Shown: positions 38,301 to 53,300 of the stretch, piece by piece
Layout: every line of letters begins with the position of its first letter
Numbering within the stretch: the stretch's first letter is position 1
Origin: Alitta virens
Taxonomy: Eukaryota; Annelida; Polychaeta; Phyllodocida; Nereididae
Assembly: GCA_932294295.1 (NCBI GenBank)
Contig: OW028579.1
Coordinates: 3,691,370-3,755,369 of the forward strand
Length of the DNA stretch: 64,000 bases
Reading direction: 5' to 3'
The notes under the pieces: model-generated
The model's database searches: none
Seen by the model: the letters and a program-made list of their open reading frames with translations, nothing else
Told to the model about the DNA's origin: nothing
Program-made: the position numbers and the translations under genes

Positions 38301-41300
38301 TCAGTTGATGCCGCCCACGCTGGTTCAGGCAATTTGGAAATCATGGTGAATGATGGAACGATCCCATGCAGTGTCCAAAACAGAGGCAATCGACAATTCC
38401 ACGCTTCCTTTAATCCGAAAGAGGCAACTCCTCACAAGATCCAGATGAAGTTCAATGGCAAGGAAGTCCCAGGTTAGTCTTGCAATTTTACTGGAACTGA
38501 TTGAATTGTGGATTTTATTTAAGAGCATCCCTTTACGAAAGTTCTTGATATTTGGGCTGTTACTTTTAAGAAATCAGAACCGTTGTTCTTTGTACCAGTT
38601 TGAAAACGGCAACTTATTCTCTCATCTAGATTTGTTCACTTTTTTTTAATAATGAATTTACTTTGTTATTGCGTAATAAAAATAGGATCAGCTCAACTAT
38701 TAGGAATGCGCACTGAATTAGAGTAGACTTACATTAAATTGATCGGTCCTAAATATTTACAAGATATATCACACTGACTTGCTAAACCTTCAAAGCAAAT
38801 GTAATGTCTATATTGTTACCACAGGAAGCCCATGGCGGGTGGACATTCGGCCACTGGCCCAAGTGACGGCAACTGGTCAAGGTTTGCAGATGGTCAACGT
38901 CCGACAACCGGCCAATGTGGACATCAAGACCAATGACCCATACAACTCTGGAGTTTTGTCTTCCACTATTACTTGTAAGTAACATAATTGCAAAAAAGGC
39001 ATAATGTCGCGTTATGGTACCGTCTGACGACAGACTACAATCCAATCCTGAAATGTATTAAATATTAAAGCTTAGGATTGTAAATTCAATCCGAAATTTT
39101 ATCATTAGTAGTGCTGTTCTAACATGGCGATTGTGGCGGTTTGATCTGGAAAGACTGACAATGAACAAAAATCCCTAGATCGAGTGTAACGCAGCGCGCC
39201 GACTGTGTACAATCGGTCTGAAAAAAAATCCCCATTACCATACAGATTTATATGATCAAATTTCCAAAAAATAAATAATAAAATTTGATGTTTTGCTATT
39301 TTTAGCTCCCACAGGAAGAGTCGTTCCCAACCAAATCTTCAACAACTATAATGGAAACTACCGAATGGAATACTCGGTACAAGAAGTTGGTAAGCCACAT
39401 TTTCGCTTTACGGCAATGATATAACATGGCAAGGATGCTGATATCAATTAGCTATCTTTCGCAGCTCTGAGACTGTGTGATAGCTAAATATAAAATATTC
39501 CTATCATTAATTGGTTTAGTTAATATGATTTATGATTCAATAGATTAGTTATGTTCTGCATTTAGTGTGTAATACTGTGTATAGTGATAGATCCCTCCAA
39601 CAAAGGGAATTTAGAAGTGCCCTGGCCTTGTGGTCGAGGTGCTCGCCTGCAAAGGGTAAGGTTGCAGGTTCGAGCCCACACCATGGCATGGAGGAACTGA
39701 GCAAATCCTCCGTAACTCTTTGCTCCACTCCACCCAGGTGTAAATGGGTACTTGGCTATAGGCAGTGATGGCAATTGTGAGTGCTAGACCCATGAAGTGC
39801 CGTATTTGGATGCATGCTGGGTGTAGTTGAGACAGGCTCAAGCTTGACCAGGCCTGCCAAAGGTGCAACTGAAATCTTTGGTTAAGCTCATCCACGAGGA
39901 TAACGGACTCCAAACCCAGAAATTTACATTAATTTTAATGTCATACGGTGTTGACGACCCCAATGTTTCTGCATGTCTCTTATTGATTTAATATGGAATT
40001 AACTGTGTCGTTGATATAACACAACCCTGATTTGCCGCTTAAACTTCAATGTAAAACTGCACATCCCTAATATGAAACTATACCGTAGGCTTGATTTTTT
40101 TATCTTTTTCAGGTAATCACAATATTGAAATCCTTTACGATGGTGCCGCCATCTCCGGAAGTCCATTTGTGACCAAGGCGTATGATCCGTCGGCAATCGT
40201 TATTGGAAATGTGCCCAGTGGAGTTGTTGGAAAGCCTGTTGAGTTCACGAGTAAGTTTTTCTTTAAATATCCGAGACTTGATTGTGTGATTTTTGCTAGT
40301 CAGCCAGATGAACTGTATTGAAGTATTTTTAAGACAGAAAAGAAATCAGTTGTAACATCATTGACTTTCCAATTGTTTTGAGTGTTGAGATATATACCAG
40401 AAACTGAAGATCAGTACATATAAATGGCATACTAATATTAGTAATTAGTAATTTATTTATTTCCTGTAAAGAAAAGCATCGTCTATAGAACAACTGTATC
40501 ATTGCTCTAAGGATCTGTAATAGATATAGTGCATTGATGATCTGGTTCCCAATGGGGATCAAAAATACCACAAGGGGTCAATGACACTGTAGCGGATAAG
40601 TATTGTTTGATGACGTCATCTATATTGTGATGTCATCCATGCAACAATGATGTAGGGACGTCATCTTATTGTCTTTTTATCTGCTACGGATCTTATCTTA
40701 TGTTTCTCGGAACTTTCTCAGACCGTTTTTCATGAGACGGTCGGTAAAAAAATATAAAAAAATCCCCAGAAAGTGGTTTATTTCATAAATTAACACAGGT
40801 GATGTGATACTTTGAGATGCAATACACATATTTGCCCAGACAATTGTTGATTTATTAATTGAGCAGCACTGCAAATGTTTGGCAGGCGGTGTTGAGAAAC
40901 AAAGATAAAAAACCGTCGCCTTATAGTTGGCTTACTGAAAAATATAAACCTTGACAAATGTACGCAATGTATCTAATATATCATAAATATGTACTTTTTG
41001 AACCGGCGTTGAATAGCCAGCTATAGCCAGACAGTTCTGGTTAGTGCCAGGTAGAATTGTATAGCAGGAGTTGTCTAGCTTTGTCTAGGCTAAATTTGAC
41101 AGGCTGTTCTTAATGAAACTAACTGTAGTTGTATAGAGTGGTGATGATGTCTACCTCGTACGGCTGGTCATATAATCTGACTAAGCTTTTGGCCAATATC
41201 ACTAAGACAAGACAAAAAAATGCAATACAGTTTAAAAGAATCTTTGTGATTGTGCAAGATTACATCATGTGCACCATGTAAGTCCTTGCCAATTCAATTT

Positions 41301-44300
41301 TCAGTAAGTAGTTTGAGGCGCAAGTTTTTTTGCATGAAACGAGTTGTCACAGTTGATACATTTATTTGTTTATTTCAGTTGACGTCACTCAGGCAGGAGA
41401 AGGCCAACTAGAAATTATGGTGAACAGAGGTTCAGTGCCTAACACTGTCAAGATGTTGCGGAAAGGTGTCTTCCTCGTCAGTTTCGTACCTCGCGAACCG
41501 AGACAACATATCATCGAAATCAAATTCAATGGAGAACTACTGCCAAGTGAGTGCCTTAACAAATACAGATTTACAGATATGCAGATTTTGAATAACTTAG
41601 TGCATACATGGCCAATTGTGTCTCGTGCATTTTCCATGCGTTTATCCAAACGCATGGAAAACGCATGGTTTTTGCCTCATTATAATTAGCTAAAAACCAT
41701 GCGTTTTCCATGCGTTTATCCTTCTCATGGAAAATGCACGTGGCACATTTGGCCATGTATGCATATTATATAGCTAGATCATGAATCTGAAATCATGAAA
41801 ATTTTGATTTGTCTATTTGGTAATCCAAAGTAAGAAATTATTATTAAGGAATTACTGATGTTAAACTTGACAACGCTTCAAATCTCTTTGGCATTAAGTC
41901 CACAAGCCCAAAGATTATGGTTGATAGATTGTTTTATTAGTTTGGCGACCACTTGCCGTTGCATATTGCACCTGGCCTCTGGAAGTCTTAGTGTAAGATA
42001 TAATATCAAACTGAGCTGCACTAATGATGGCTTTAAACAAATTTCAAAATAAAATCCTAATTTGCTTTGAAAAATAGGTCTACATGTCTCTAGTCCAAGC
42101 ACTAGTGAGCATATAAGTAATTTGTGTAACAGTCACTATACAATATTTTATTGATTTATTATTTACTTATTTGTATCAACAAATTAACCAACTTTTTCTT
42201 ATCATCAGGATGTCCAATCAATGTCCCAATCCTTGACGCCAGTCGCGTTACAGTCCAGGGAGATGGAATTCGCCAAGTGGCTGTCAACAAACACTCCAGC
42301 TTCCGGGTGAATACGGCTGCTGCTGGGGAGGCTGAACTAGATGTCCGCGTAACAGGTATGTTAAGATGAAATAATGAATTTAATGTTTTGATATCTAAAA
42401 GACAAACGCAGACTTCTTTATTAAGTTGTCACACTTGCTGTACATTAAATGTTTGTACACTTTCTATACAATCTTTAGTACTAAGTTTTTAAATTTTACA
42501 TTAATTAAAATAATTTTCTTAATTTTTATTCTGGATGTAATCGACACATTTTTCTTCGAAATCTTCGAATGTGTCTAGAGTATTGATTTTTCATCATTCA
42601 TTGCTTTACGTACAGCATTATACATTTTGAATCACATTTTGCTCATCATTTCACACATATTATCGTCTGCGATATATCTATTATGTTCACCATCTCGTCT
42701 TTACGTATTTCATATTCATTTTCACTACATAAAATCATCTGTTTTCCACTATTTATGTGCATTTCTTGTGCATCTTTCTTGTTGGTTATGATTGTATGGG
42801 AACTGGAATTTGCTATATTGTTATCCACATATTATAAAAAAATATTTTTTTAAGTGTTTTTTGTCCATTTATTTACATTTGAATGATTTTTTTAATCTGC
42901 ATCCTCGTAGCATGTGTGATTAAATTGGTGTGGTTTGAGATTTTGTTTTTAGCAACAGGTTAAATGACCTTGAAAGGTCATGCGAACAGGTCAAAGGTTA
43001 CACGGTCAAGGTCATGTAAGTGCATTTGCATTTTGGAATTTTATGTGTGGTACTCGGATTCTGTTTTAATTTATTCTGACAAAGCTTTTTTATAGTTTCC
43101 ACTTTAAACAGCTTATAGTATTCAAAATTTTTGGATTATAAAGCAATTATAAATTTATAAGTATAATTAGCTTTTACATTTATCCCATTTGAATGGTTCA
43201 TAGAAACTTTGAAAATTGTAACAGCATAAATATTATCTCGGTTGTGGTTAAAAACATTTTTATTATCAATTTACAAATTCATCTTGCATGGGTTTAAATG
43301 CATAATGATTGGATATAAATTATTGGTTATTGCAAAATTGGGTTAGGCCTATATTATTGTTATTATTGCACAGTGATCATGACCAAATATTGTGCAAGTA
43401 ATTTTACTAAGAAAACAGATATTTAACTGTCTGGATATTACAGATGCTGAAGGGAATTCAATTCCTGCTAAGATTACTGGAGATCCCGCCAGGGGGTTCG
43501 AAGTCGACTACATAGTGCCATCTGTTGGTAAGTTGTGAAACATCTTGGCTTGCAGAACATAGCACTAATTACTGAAAGAAAAATTGTATTATTGTAAAAT
43601 TTTTGTACAAAAACTAATAACTTATTTTTACTGAAAAGCAACTCAGTTTATTGTCATAATATAAGTTTATATTTTTCTGCACTAAATGTTTAATGGAAAA
43701 GGCATTTCTCAATCAGGCTATTCGACACAGTAAATTACAACTGTGGTAATTGAGCTTGTAATTAAATACACTATATTTACAATTCAAGTTATATTTATGC
43801 AATGTCTTTTGCAGGGACCCACCAAGTGGATGTAGATTATGCTGGCCAACCAGTTGCAGGAAGTCCCTTCACGGTTAAGAGTTTCGATCCTTCAAAGGTC
43901 AAAGTTCATGGGGTGGAAAACTCTGCAGTTGGGAAAAGATCCCAGTTTTATGGTAAGTTACTGCCCCTTGGTAAACTATTTTATTAAAAGAAAAGCCCTA
44001 AATGACTTAGGTTGAAACATTAGTGCTGCCCTCAGAAAATAGGTGAAGATCTTATTTCTTCAAATCAAATAACCATCTACTGGTTTCCTTGAAATGTATT
44101 CTAGATATCTTCTTAATTGGGAGAGAAATTATCTACTAAAAGTGCAGTTATTGATAGTTAATTATGACACATGTTTCTCCAAATAAAATTCTTTGAAACA
44201 ATTCTGTTGAAATCGGAAGGACGGGTGCAGTAGTTACTCAAGTAGGGGTGTGTGGGTGGATTAGGGCTTTACACACTGTATTTGTGTACCTGATGGACTA

Positions 44301-47300
44301 ATTAGGACAGGCAGGAACCATGGTGTTGAGACAATGGATGAAACAGCCATCCAACTTTGGCTCGACTGGAAATTGAACCCGGGACCCAGTGGTTTGCAGC
44401 CCAGCACGCTACCACTGAGCTAGACCCCCCACCCCGGCTAATCAAATAGCACTGATGCCATAGCAATATTACTTGCATTTCCGTATGACCTATTTCAATA
44501 TACATTCTAAGTAATTAAAAAATAATTAGGAGATGCTGAGATACACTTGTATATACAGAATGCTCGTGCACATTCTATTATATATTTATTCTTTACTAAT
44601 ATATTTGCCAAGCATCAAACATTTTTTATGGAATTTAACATGTTGATTTGTCTTACACATCATCATAATGATCATAAAAAGTTATCACAGCGTAAAAAGT
44701 ATTAAAATTGTATTATAGTATCATGAAATTATATCATTCGCTTCAACACTATAATGTTCCATTCCATGTATTATCATGACCAAACATTGTATACTATAGC
44801 CCGGTTACCTCTTATGCCATAATGATCAAACCAACTACCTTTTTATGATCATACCAACTGCCTATCTGATTGAAATGCACGATAGTTGGTAATTAAACGG
44901 TTCCAGAAATTGCCTGCGCGTGTGGGTCTTTTAATAGCCATAGAATCTTTGATCAAACAGACCGGTTAATAACTCCGCGCATAGTCCATTTTGCATGATT
45001 ATGACCAGGAAACTGTTACAAAGATCGTAAAAATTATCTCTTTTGGAGGTGGCCCCATTACTGGTTGAATCTGAGGAGTCTGTGTTATGTTGTGAGATGG
45101 AATAGTCCTCCATGTTTGCTACTCAGAGCATATTTGAGGTTTTGTGATTTTTGAGGTTAAGAAGGAGCTTTTTGATGTAGAATGACACCTTGCATCAAAG
45201 GTTAATTATAGGTCAATATGATGAGCACAACATCATTAAGAATTGGATATTAATGAAGATATAGCTGTGTGCAATTTCACTGCACTACTGATTGGATTTG
45301 TGTAGTACTTGGAGATATGTTTCATCGTATCAGGTGGTCAATTAGGACTATAAATATTAATTCAGTCATGGAATAGAATAGGCTTATACAGTTTAGAATC
45401 AAAGCCTAGGCCCCAACATCAGTTGAATTGGAATACCTACCTCACTACACAAAATGGAAGAATCAAAATCAAGGATTGATGTTGTACAAAAGAAAGCCAT
45501 TTTCAAGCAACTTAGGAACACTTTCAAGAAAATATTCAAGTCTGACGTCAATAGAATCAACACAGAGGAAACTACCATTGCGAAGAACGCAACATTACAA
45601 AGTGACCAGTGGCCAGGAGACGAAGCCAAAACTGACCAATACTCAGATGCAGACCCTGAATATGCCAACACTAGTTGCCTGGATTCCCAGGTGCCTAATG
45701 ATGACATCATAATGACGTCACAATTGAAGCGCGTCAGACAGGTGTCTGAGACATCATGCGAGGCATTTTTGCAAAAAGTGGAAAGCATCATTCAGTACCT
45801 AGATGGAGTGCTAGACAAACAATACAATGAACTGATCAACCAATCACAGTCACAATATCCAAACAATGAGGGATTGTATGAAGATGTGGATGACTTGTTG
45901 ATGGACAATGAGAATCAAAATGAGGCTCAACGTATTGTTACCCAGGCTCAGATTCATAATGAGGCTGATATAAGTAATGATAACAATGCGCTTGTAGATT
46001 CCTCTTACACCACTGGTGGTGCCACTAGTAGTGATGATGAATATGATGACGTCATGATCCAACCCATCTATGCAACGATGTCACCTAGATCACTGCGTCA
46101 GCAAAGTCAGGATGCAGGGAATGCCGAACAGCCTTCGGTTAAAGACAGCGGCAAAGTAGCTACGGAATGCATTACTCAGAATGTTGCTGAGGAAAATCAA
46201 GATGGCTGCCAGGAGATGTTTGGTCTTCCAATCAAAAAGAACATTGCACAAAATCAGAAGCCTGATGCATATCAAGAACATCATCAAAGGCTTTCTGGAA
46301 TTCAAGAAATGATCAATGGATTTGAAAGTAAAAATGCATTACAATCTCAAAGCAATGGTCCTGCAAGACATGTGAATTGCAATGTGATTAGGATACCAGG
46401 ATCACTGAAAGAACTTGAGAAAGAGAATCAAGGAAATCCTCAGTATTCAAGGATCAGCGTTGGTCATAGCCTAAATCCCAAAATGACTCCGTGCATGGAA
46501 ACGGTAAACTCAATGAATGCTATGAAGGTAAAACTTGATAAGCGACATTGGATACCAGCTATGTTGCCAAGGTTGCAAGAGGCTTTTCAAAATAAAAAGG
46601 GAAGCAGCAATGTGCAATATTATGAAAAATTGAAGTCTCCCCATATTGGGATCCAACCAGTCACTGCAACAAATGACGAGAGATGGAACCGTCCGAATGC
46701 CGAAACAAAGACAATCATAATTGACCTTGAATATTTGATGTCACTGAACCTGCTGCCTTTGAAAGCTATGGAATCATCATTAGGTTACAATAGCTTAAGG
46801 CATAATAATTACAATTCGTTCCCATGGAAATCAAGATGTTATGGTAGTTTTGGAAAGGCTTCTGATTTAAGTATGTCCTTGCCGAGACGAATGAGGTCAT
46901 TAGGATCATTTCATAGGTCAATGCCAAGGTCAAACTCACTGTCAAGGTCATTGTCAATAATAAGAGGAAGGATACCATTTTCAACAGGATTGCCAGGTAT
47001 TATACCAGAATTAATGAGGTTATGTTTCATATAGTGTGGTTCATTAGTAAATATGTAATATTTCATAAGAATTGACTGGAGTTTTGCAAAGGGTTACCTT
47101 GCATGAAGATAGTGACCTTTGCCAAGTTCACAGATGTCATATAGATTTAATTGATTCAAGAATATCTGCCAAAAATTATGAAAATTATTTCAGTGATCGA
47201 TTTTGATGTGTGCATAAACATGAATCCCCACGTTGCTTAGGAAAATTTCTCTCTGCAGTGTAGAATGTTTTTTTAGAAATAACTTTACATCCATATGGTA

Positions 47301-50300
47301 TTAATGAATAGCATTTTGCTTTGTATTTTTCAGTTGATGTGTTCAATGCTGGAGAAGGCAACATGGAGATCAGTATTTTGACCAACAGCGGTCGCAATTT
47401 GGCCAACCACGTTCGACAACTCGGGCCTGGAAAGTTCGAAGTGTCGTACACTCCAATTGAAGGTCTTCCACATGAGGCTCATATCACTTTCAATGGCCAC
47501 CATGTTCCAGGTAAACACATTGTCCGTTAAGAAGATGATTAAATATATTGCAGATGAAAGGGCATGACCTACAATATAGTTTAATGGTAACTAACATGTG
47601 TCCAGAGACACATGTTTTTCTTCAACTCAGACTTTATTGTAAGAGCTTCATTGATTATCTATGATTTTTATAGCAACCTGAAAGCTAGGGTCTTTATCAT
47701 TTTCGAAAGAACAATTGCCTAAATGCTGATATAACACTTTCGCTTAAAATGTAATGTAAATTGAAAATAGAAAAGTTCCATCTTTCAGATGATGATAATA
47801 TTAATGACCCTCATACTAATACCAACATTAATTTACGAACACCTGGAAATTGAAAAAAATTGGTATTTTAGTTGTTAGTTATAATATTAGATGAATTTGT
47901 GTAAATCTCTTTCTACAATTTCAGGAAGCCCCTTCCCGTTCAATGTTGTGGATGCGGGAAAAGTCCAAGCGGTAGGAGATGGACTGACGATGGTGGCCCT
48001 TGGTCAGCCGACTTCGTTTACTGTATCGGCCCCTGGTGCTAGCATGAGTGACTTGAAGGTTCTTATCAACGGTAAGCTTTATCTTCTTGGTGACTTCAAT
48101 ACGCATGTTGAGAATGTAATTATAGGTTTGATACTGAGGTTTGATGATGAGGCTGGTGAAAAGAATTAACGTATTCATAAAATTTTTGTCTACTAATTAG
48201 AGCTAGTGCGAAGTATAGAACAACTTATATTTCATTATAGTGTAGATGGTGATCCTAATAACGATTAACTCATTTGTGGATTTTTTGCTGTACCCTGAAT
48301 TGTATCTGGCAAGCAAAGGGAACTAAACTAACAGAGGTCACTTCTACCAAGTCAGATAAAACACAATTGATGACATCATCCATTGTGTGACAAAAAGTAG
48401 CGTGCGTCTCTCTAAATTGATGACATCATCAAAAATTGCTTACCTGTATCAGTGTTAGTGGCCTTTGGAGGCGCTGTAATTCCCCATTGTGATTTTGGAG
48501 ACTTCGATGAAATTGACTGTCTTACAGCGGTTCTTTCCACGGCTTGACTCTTGAAACTGTTCCAAGGTTTCTGATGAGCTACAGGTGGTCAAAAGTATGC
48601 GGGGTAATAAAACTTTGTCCGTCTCACTAATAGTTTTTAAATCGTGATAAGTGAAAATACATTGTAATCAGTTTAATAAACTGTAGAATACAGGAAAACT
48701 AATTATAAACTAAATAGTCTATAGTAACTCAATCATGCATAATTCCTGTAATTAAATTACAACTGTAAATTAGATTTTCACTATTCAAATGTTTATATCT
48801 AGGGTGTGAGTAATCTGTGTGGCTCCCTCGACAGCGGCAAACTTATTGCCTTAGAGGGAGTCTCCTTGCTCCACTCCAAGAAAAAATTAAATTTGTATAA
48901 TATGTTATTACTGTTATGTGCTATTTAGGAGCCAATAAAAACTGTCATTGTCATTGTCATTGTGTCAGATTCAGATCACCCACCAGATGCAGGTTTATTG
49001 CCATTTATGACCCCGCATATACATTTTGGTTGTTCGTCAGAAACGATCGTAAACTTTAAAGAGCCACGCCATTGAAAGAACCGCTGAATTGATCTTTAAC
49101 GTAGTTTGGTTTTTGTAGATTTGTAGATTTCCAAATTCTGTGTTGTTTCTGCCAGTGTTGATATGTTAAATGTTGAACCTGTATATATGTGGAATGCATG
49201 TGGCTCATATTTCTGTATGCATGAGGCTATATGTATCTATACGTGTTGTTGCGAATGTTCAAGTTGTACGTTTCGCTTGAATCCCCGAAGAAACTAAAAT
49301 GCTCCGACAGCTTTTGTGTAGCTAACAGGATTCATTCTCAGTGGAAGATAGTTGATAGAACTTACCTGGCTATTACTAACAACTCTACTAAATAGTAAGT
49401 ATTGATATTTATCATAACCAGAATTGCATGTAGTTTCTTGATTACCTTCAATAACTGCTCTTTGTTAGCTCGATTAGTCTAATATAATTTTTGCATTAAA
49501 AGCATGTCTCTATATATATTACTCTTTTTGATTTGTTTTCGTCGTGTGTTATGAAATATCTTTATCGACACTTCTTTTATATTTGTATTACAGCTGTAAC
49601 TATTTACTCGAATATTATTCTATAACAAGTTCTACTTTAATCACATTTTATTGTACATTACTTTATTATCTCTTAAACTATTCTGAACATTTTAATTATA
49701 CCTCTACTTTAATTCTGCCGTTATCCAAATTGAAACATTTACATATTTATTCTAATGTATGCTAGATCTTAATTTTTAATAACTTTATTATTTTGCCACT
49801 TATTAAGGTCCATCTGGAAAACAAGTTCCCTACCAAATCAGACCGATTGGCGATGACATATTCCTAGTGGAGTACACTCCTCAAGAAATTGGTGAGTACC
49901 ATAGCTTTTCATTCATTGATTAAGACATTTAGGAAATTTGTATTTTTTTATATATCGATCTGTCTCTATCGTACTCTGACCAACATACGGTGGCCGTTAC
50001 TTGCCGAAAAGTGCCGAAAGCTCAAACAAATATGTTGATGAGATGTCTGAACTCCAGTTCCAAGATAGTTCCTAGTTAGTTTCTACATGTTTTGAACCTA
50101 GTTCCTAGATAGCTCCTAGATAATTCCTTGATAATTCCTAGATAATTTCTAGGAACTATGTAGGAACTTGGAACTATAGCTAGGAATTAAATAATAACTG
50201 TCATGAATTATCTAGGAACTATCTAGGAACTAGGTTCAAAACATGTAGGAACTATGTTTGAACTATGTTGGAACTATGTAGGAACGTTCTAGGAACTATT

Positions 50301-53300
50301 TAGGAAGTAGGTTCAAACTATGTACAGTGATGTAGGAACGGAATTGGAACCTAGGAACTGGGTTCAGACATTTGTATTGATGTATTGACCAGTTTTGTAT
50401 TTTGTAGGAAGTATGTTATATTCAATGACAGTAAATATCAAATCTGGTCTGATCATAATTCTTTCAGAATACTTATTTGTTCATCAATTGTTTTTCCCCC
50501 TAAATTTGGAAATAGGTTAGGCAACATGTCAATTAAAATATCTCATTATCTGTGTAATGGTAAGGTGCTTTAAGAGTTAAATGGCATATTGATGTAATTG
50601 TAGGCCCAACTGTATGGAAAGCTAGTTTATTTCAGTTCGAATGGTTTACGTTTTTTTAGGCGACCACAAAGTTGACATCCAGTATCTCGGCCTGAGAATC
50701 CCGGGCGCTCCCTTTACTCCGAGGACATGGGACCCGCATGCCGTCATCGTGTCCAATGTCAATTCTGGAATTGTCAACAAACCGTACAATTTCAACAGTA
50801 AGTGTTTGCTCTCCTCCGGTTAAACATAAAAATAATCAAACGTAATAATAATTGTGTTATTAAATGGCAGTTACTACGTATACTTCTTTGTTCATTTTTT
50901 AATCATGCACAGATTAAAAATGCACATCCATGGACTTTCTAGCCTCTGTCAAACTTGATAACATAATTTATGCGTATAATATGCTTAATGCCAATCATTA
51001 ACTAACAACATAAGCTGGTAAATTAGGACAATAAATATTAATTCGGACTTGATTCAATATTGGAATAGAATATACGTATTAGAATCAAAGCCTAGGCCAC
51101 CACATAAGTTAAATTGGAATACCTCACTACACTAAATATTCATAACTGACCTTATTTTGTTGATTTAATTCACTGTGTAGTAATTTTTTGCTATTTTTAG
51201 TGTGTTAATTCTCAAAATGAGCCCATTTCTTTGATGGTATCAAGATGTCAATACTGATATTTGATGATATCAAAAGCAAAATTTTCACATATTCTCTCAA
51301 TTATTTTAAAATCTTTATTAAAATTAAATTTGTAAATAGTTATTTATCAATATGCACTAGATCAGACTGCTATATATGTAATATTTGATTTATTTATTGA
51401 TTATATATATCTTTTTTAAATTATTATTGTTATTATTATTATTATTATTTATTTTTTTTTTTTAATATCATTTAATTCCTTAAATTAGTGACTTTTTGTT
51501 ATTAAATTTAAGTTTTATTAAATCTCACTAAATAACATGTATCACTGAGAGTGTGGATTCATGCGGCACCGTGAACACCATTTTTAAATAGTTTAATACA
51601 ATTATAATGTAATGGGGGGGGCCCTCAGCAGCGATGACGAGATCATCTTGGAGGAGTCCCCCAGTTCTACACTGTTTTAATGTAAAAATTATGTACAAAA
51701 GATAATAGAGCAAATAAATGTGATCTGAATCTGAATCTGATTCATTTCTTTAATTTCAGTTGATGCAAGCAGAGCAGGTGCAGGCAATTTGGAGATCATC
51801 GTGTCAGTCTCAGGAGAGAATGTCCCAAATTTTGTCAAATCTCAGGGAAAAGGTCGCTTCGATGTGTCCTTCACCCCGAAAGCACCAGACACTCATGTCA
51901 TCAGCGTCAAGTTCAATGGTGAACCTGTTTCTGGTAAGTGAAAAAGAACTGAAGTATGATACCTAAATATTGAATTTAATACGCATATCTAATTGGCCAT
52001 GGAAAATAGACGAAGATACATTTGATCACCAGCTATGGACACTAGTTATCTTTTTTCTATCAGAAACGTTTGACTTTTAACAAATGCGAAACTTTCCAAA
52101 CTTGTAAACTGCAATGGTGACGACATTGCAATTACAGCCACAGAATGATACTATAGAATCCAATGCTACTCCAAGCTAAATCACTTCTACCTGGAACAGT
52201 TCGAATTTGGCAATGCAAGGAATTCTGATAATATTCAAATAAGTTTTGTGTGACTGCACGTGCGGGTTAAAATTAAAACGTAATTTTACAAGTTAGTGGG
52301 AAAGATAGCTGAAGTCTGTCACACACACTACACCTTACAACGGTATCAATAGCATAGGTTATAATTCGCTTATTTGTGTATTTTTCATTACAGGTAGTCC
52401 TTTCATGGTTGAGATGATCGACCCTGGCAAGATTCATCACCTCGAGAGAGGCCTTGCGAGGGTTCCAATTGGTCGCCCTGCCACAGTTAGTATCGACCCT
52501 CGGAGAGCTTCGTCCATTGCTGAGCAATCGATCATTGAAGTTGTTGGTGAGTGACTTGGTATTTGGAATAGTTTTTTGATGGATGGATTATAATTAATTA
52601 TTCTATATTGACAGGCTATAGTACAGTTGGAACACTTCATGAGATGAATACTTTGTATCCAAAGATTCCAAACATGGAACTAACGTGTAAAAAATGTAGA
52701 TTTCGCGTTTCTGTAATACATCAATGAACCTTAAAGAGAGGCAAGAACTGGCCTTCGAAGGCTGCACTGCCTTGATTTGTATTCGTTTTAGTTGCACATT
52801 GTAAAACAAAGCTACTATTTAAGTTGAGAATAAAGTTGGTTTGAAGCAATTTTCCTGGCATACTGACATGATACTGTAAATCCTACATTGAGGTCACCCA
52901 TGTGGTTAATATATGCCAGCAGAGTAATAAAATGTTATTTAATATTGTGATTCTTTGCAGCTCCATCGGACGCTGTTCTTAGAGCAAGGGTCTACCCAGG
53001 AAAACATGGAGGTCTCCGAGGAGAGTTTATACCCATAGAAGTTGGTAAGTTGAGTCAGTTCTATGAGATGAGGAATGCCTGGCCATTAGTAGTGAAATAA
53101 GGAATCACTAAATTAATAAATGCCATCCTATCAGTCATAATCATGTAACTGCAGGTACAATAAAAGCAATGATAGAAAATATATATGTCATTATACAGTG
53201 GAAATTTGCTTTAACGTTGCTTAAGACATTCTCATAATTACATTTGGACCCAAATGTTTTCTTTCCATTGTATTTTACCTCACTATTAAGACCACATTGC

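Larger units (their letters stand above)
41760..51759. other. Remaining intron DNA in the middle of the rod
   Basis: Outside the exons and elements listed, the introns here (for example 42356-43443, 47035-47333, 48072-49807, 51137-51759) are AT-rich with only short runs: ATTGATGACATCATC twice near 48370-48430, a (TCATTG)n run at 48940, an (ATT)n run near 51425. No coding or RNA signal seen. Confidence 0.55.

Noticed and set aside
45399..46305. Minus-strand ORFs opposite the 45454 exon
   Set aside because: Shadows of the long + strand frame, with no signals of their own.
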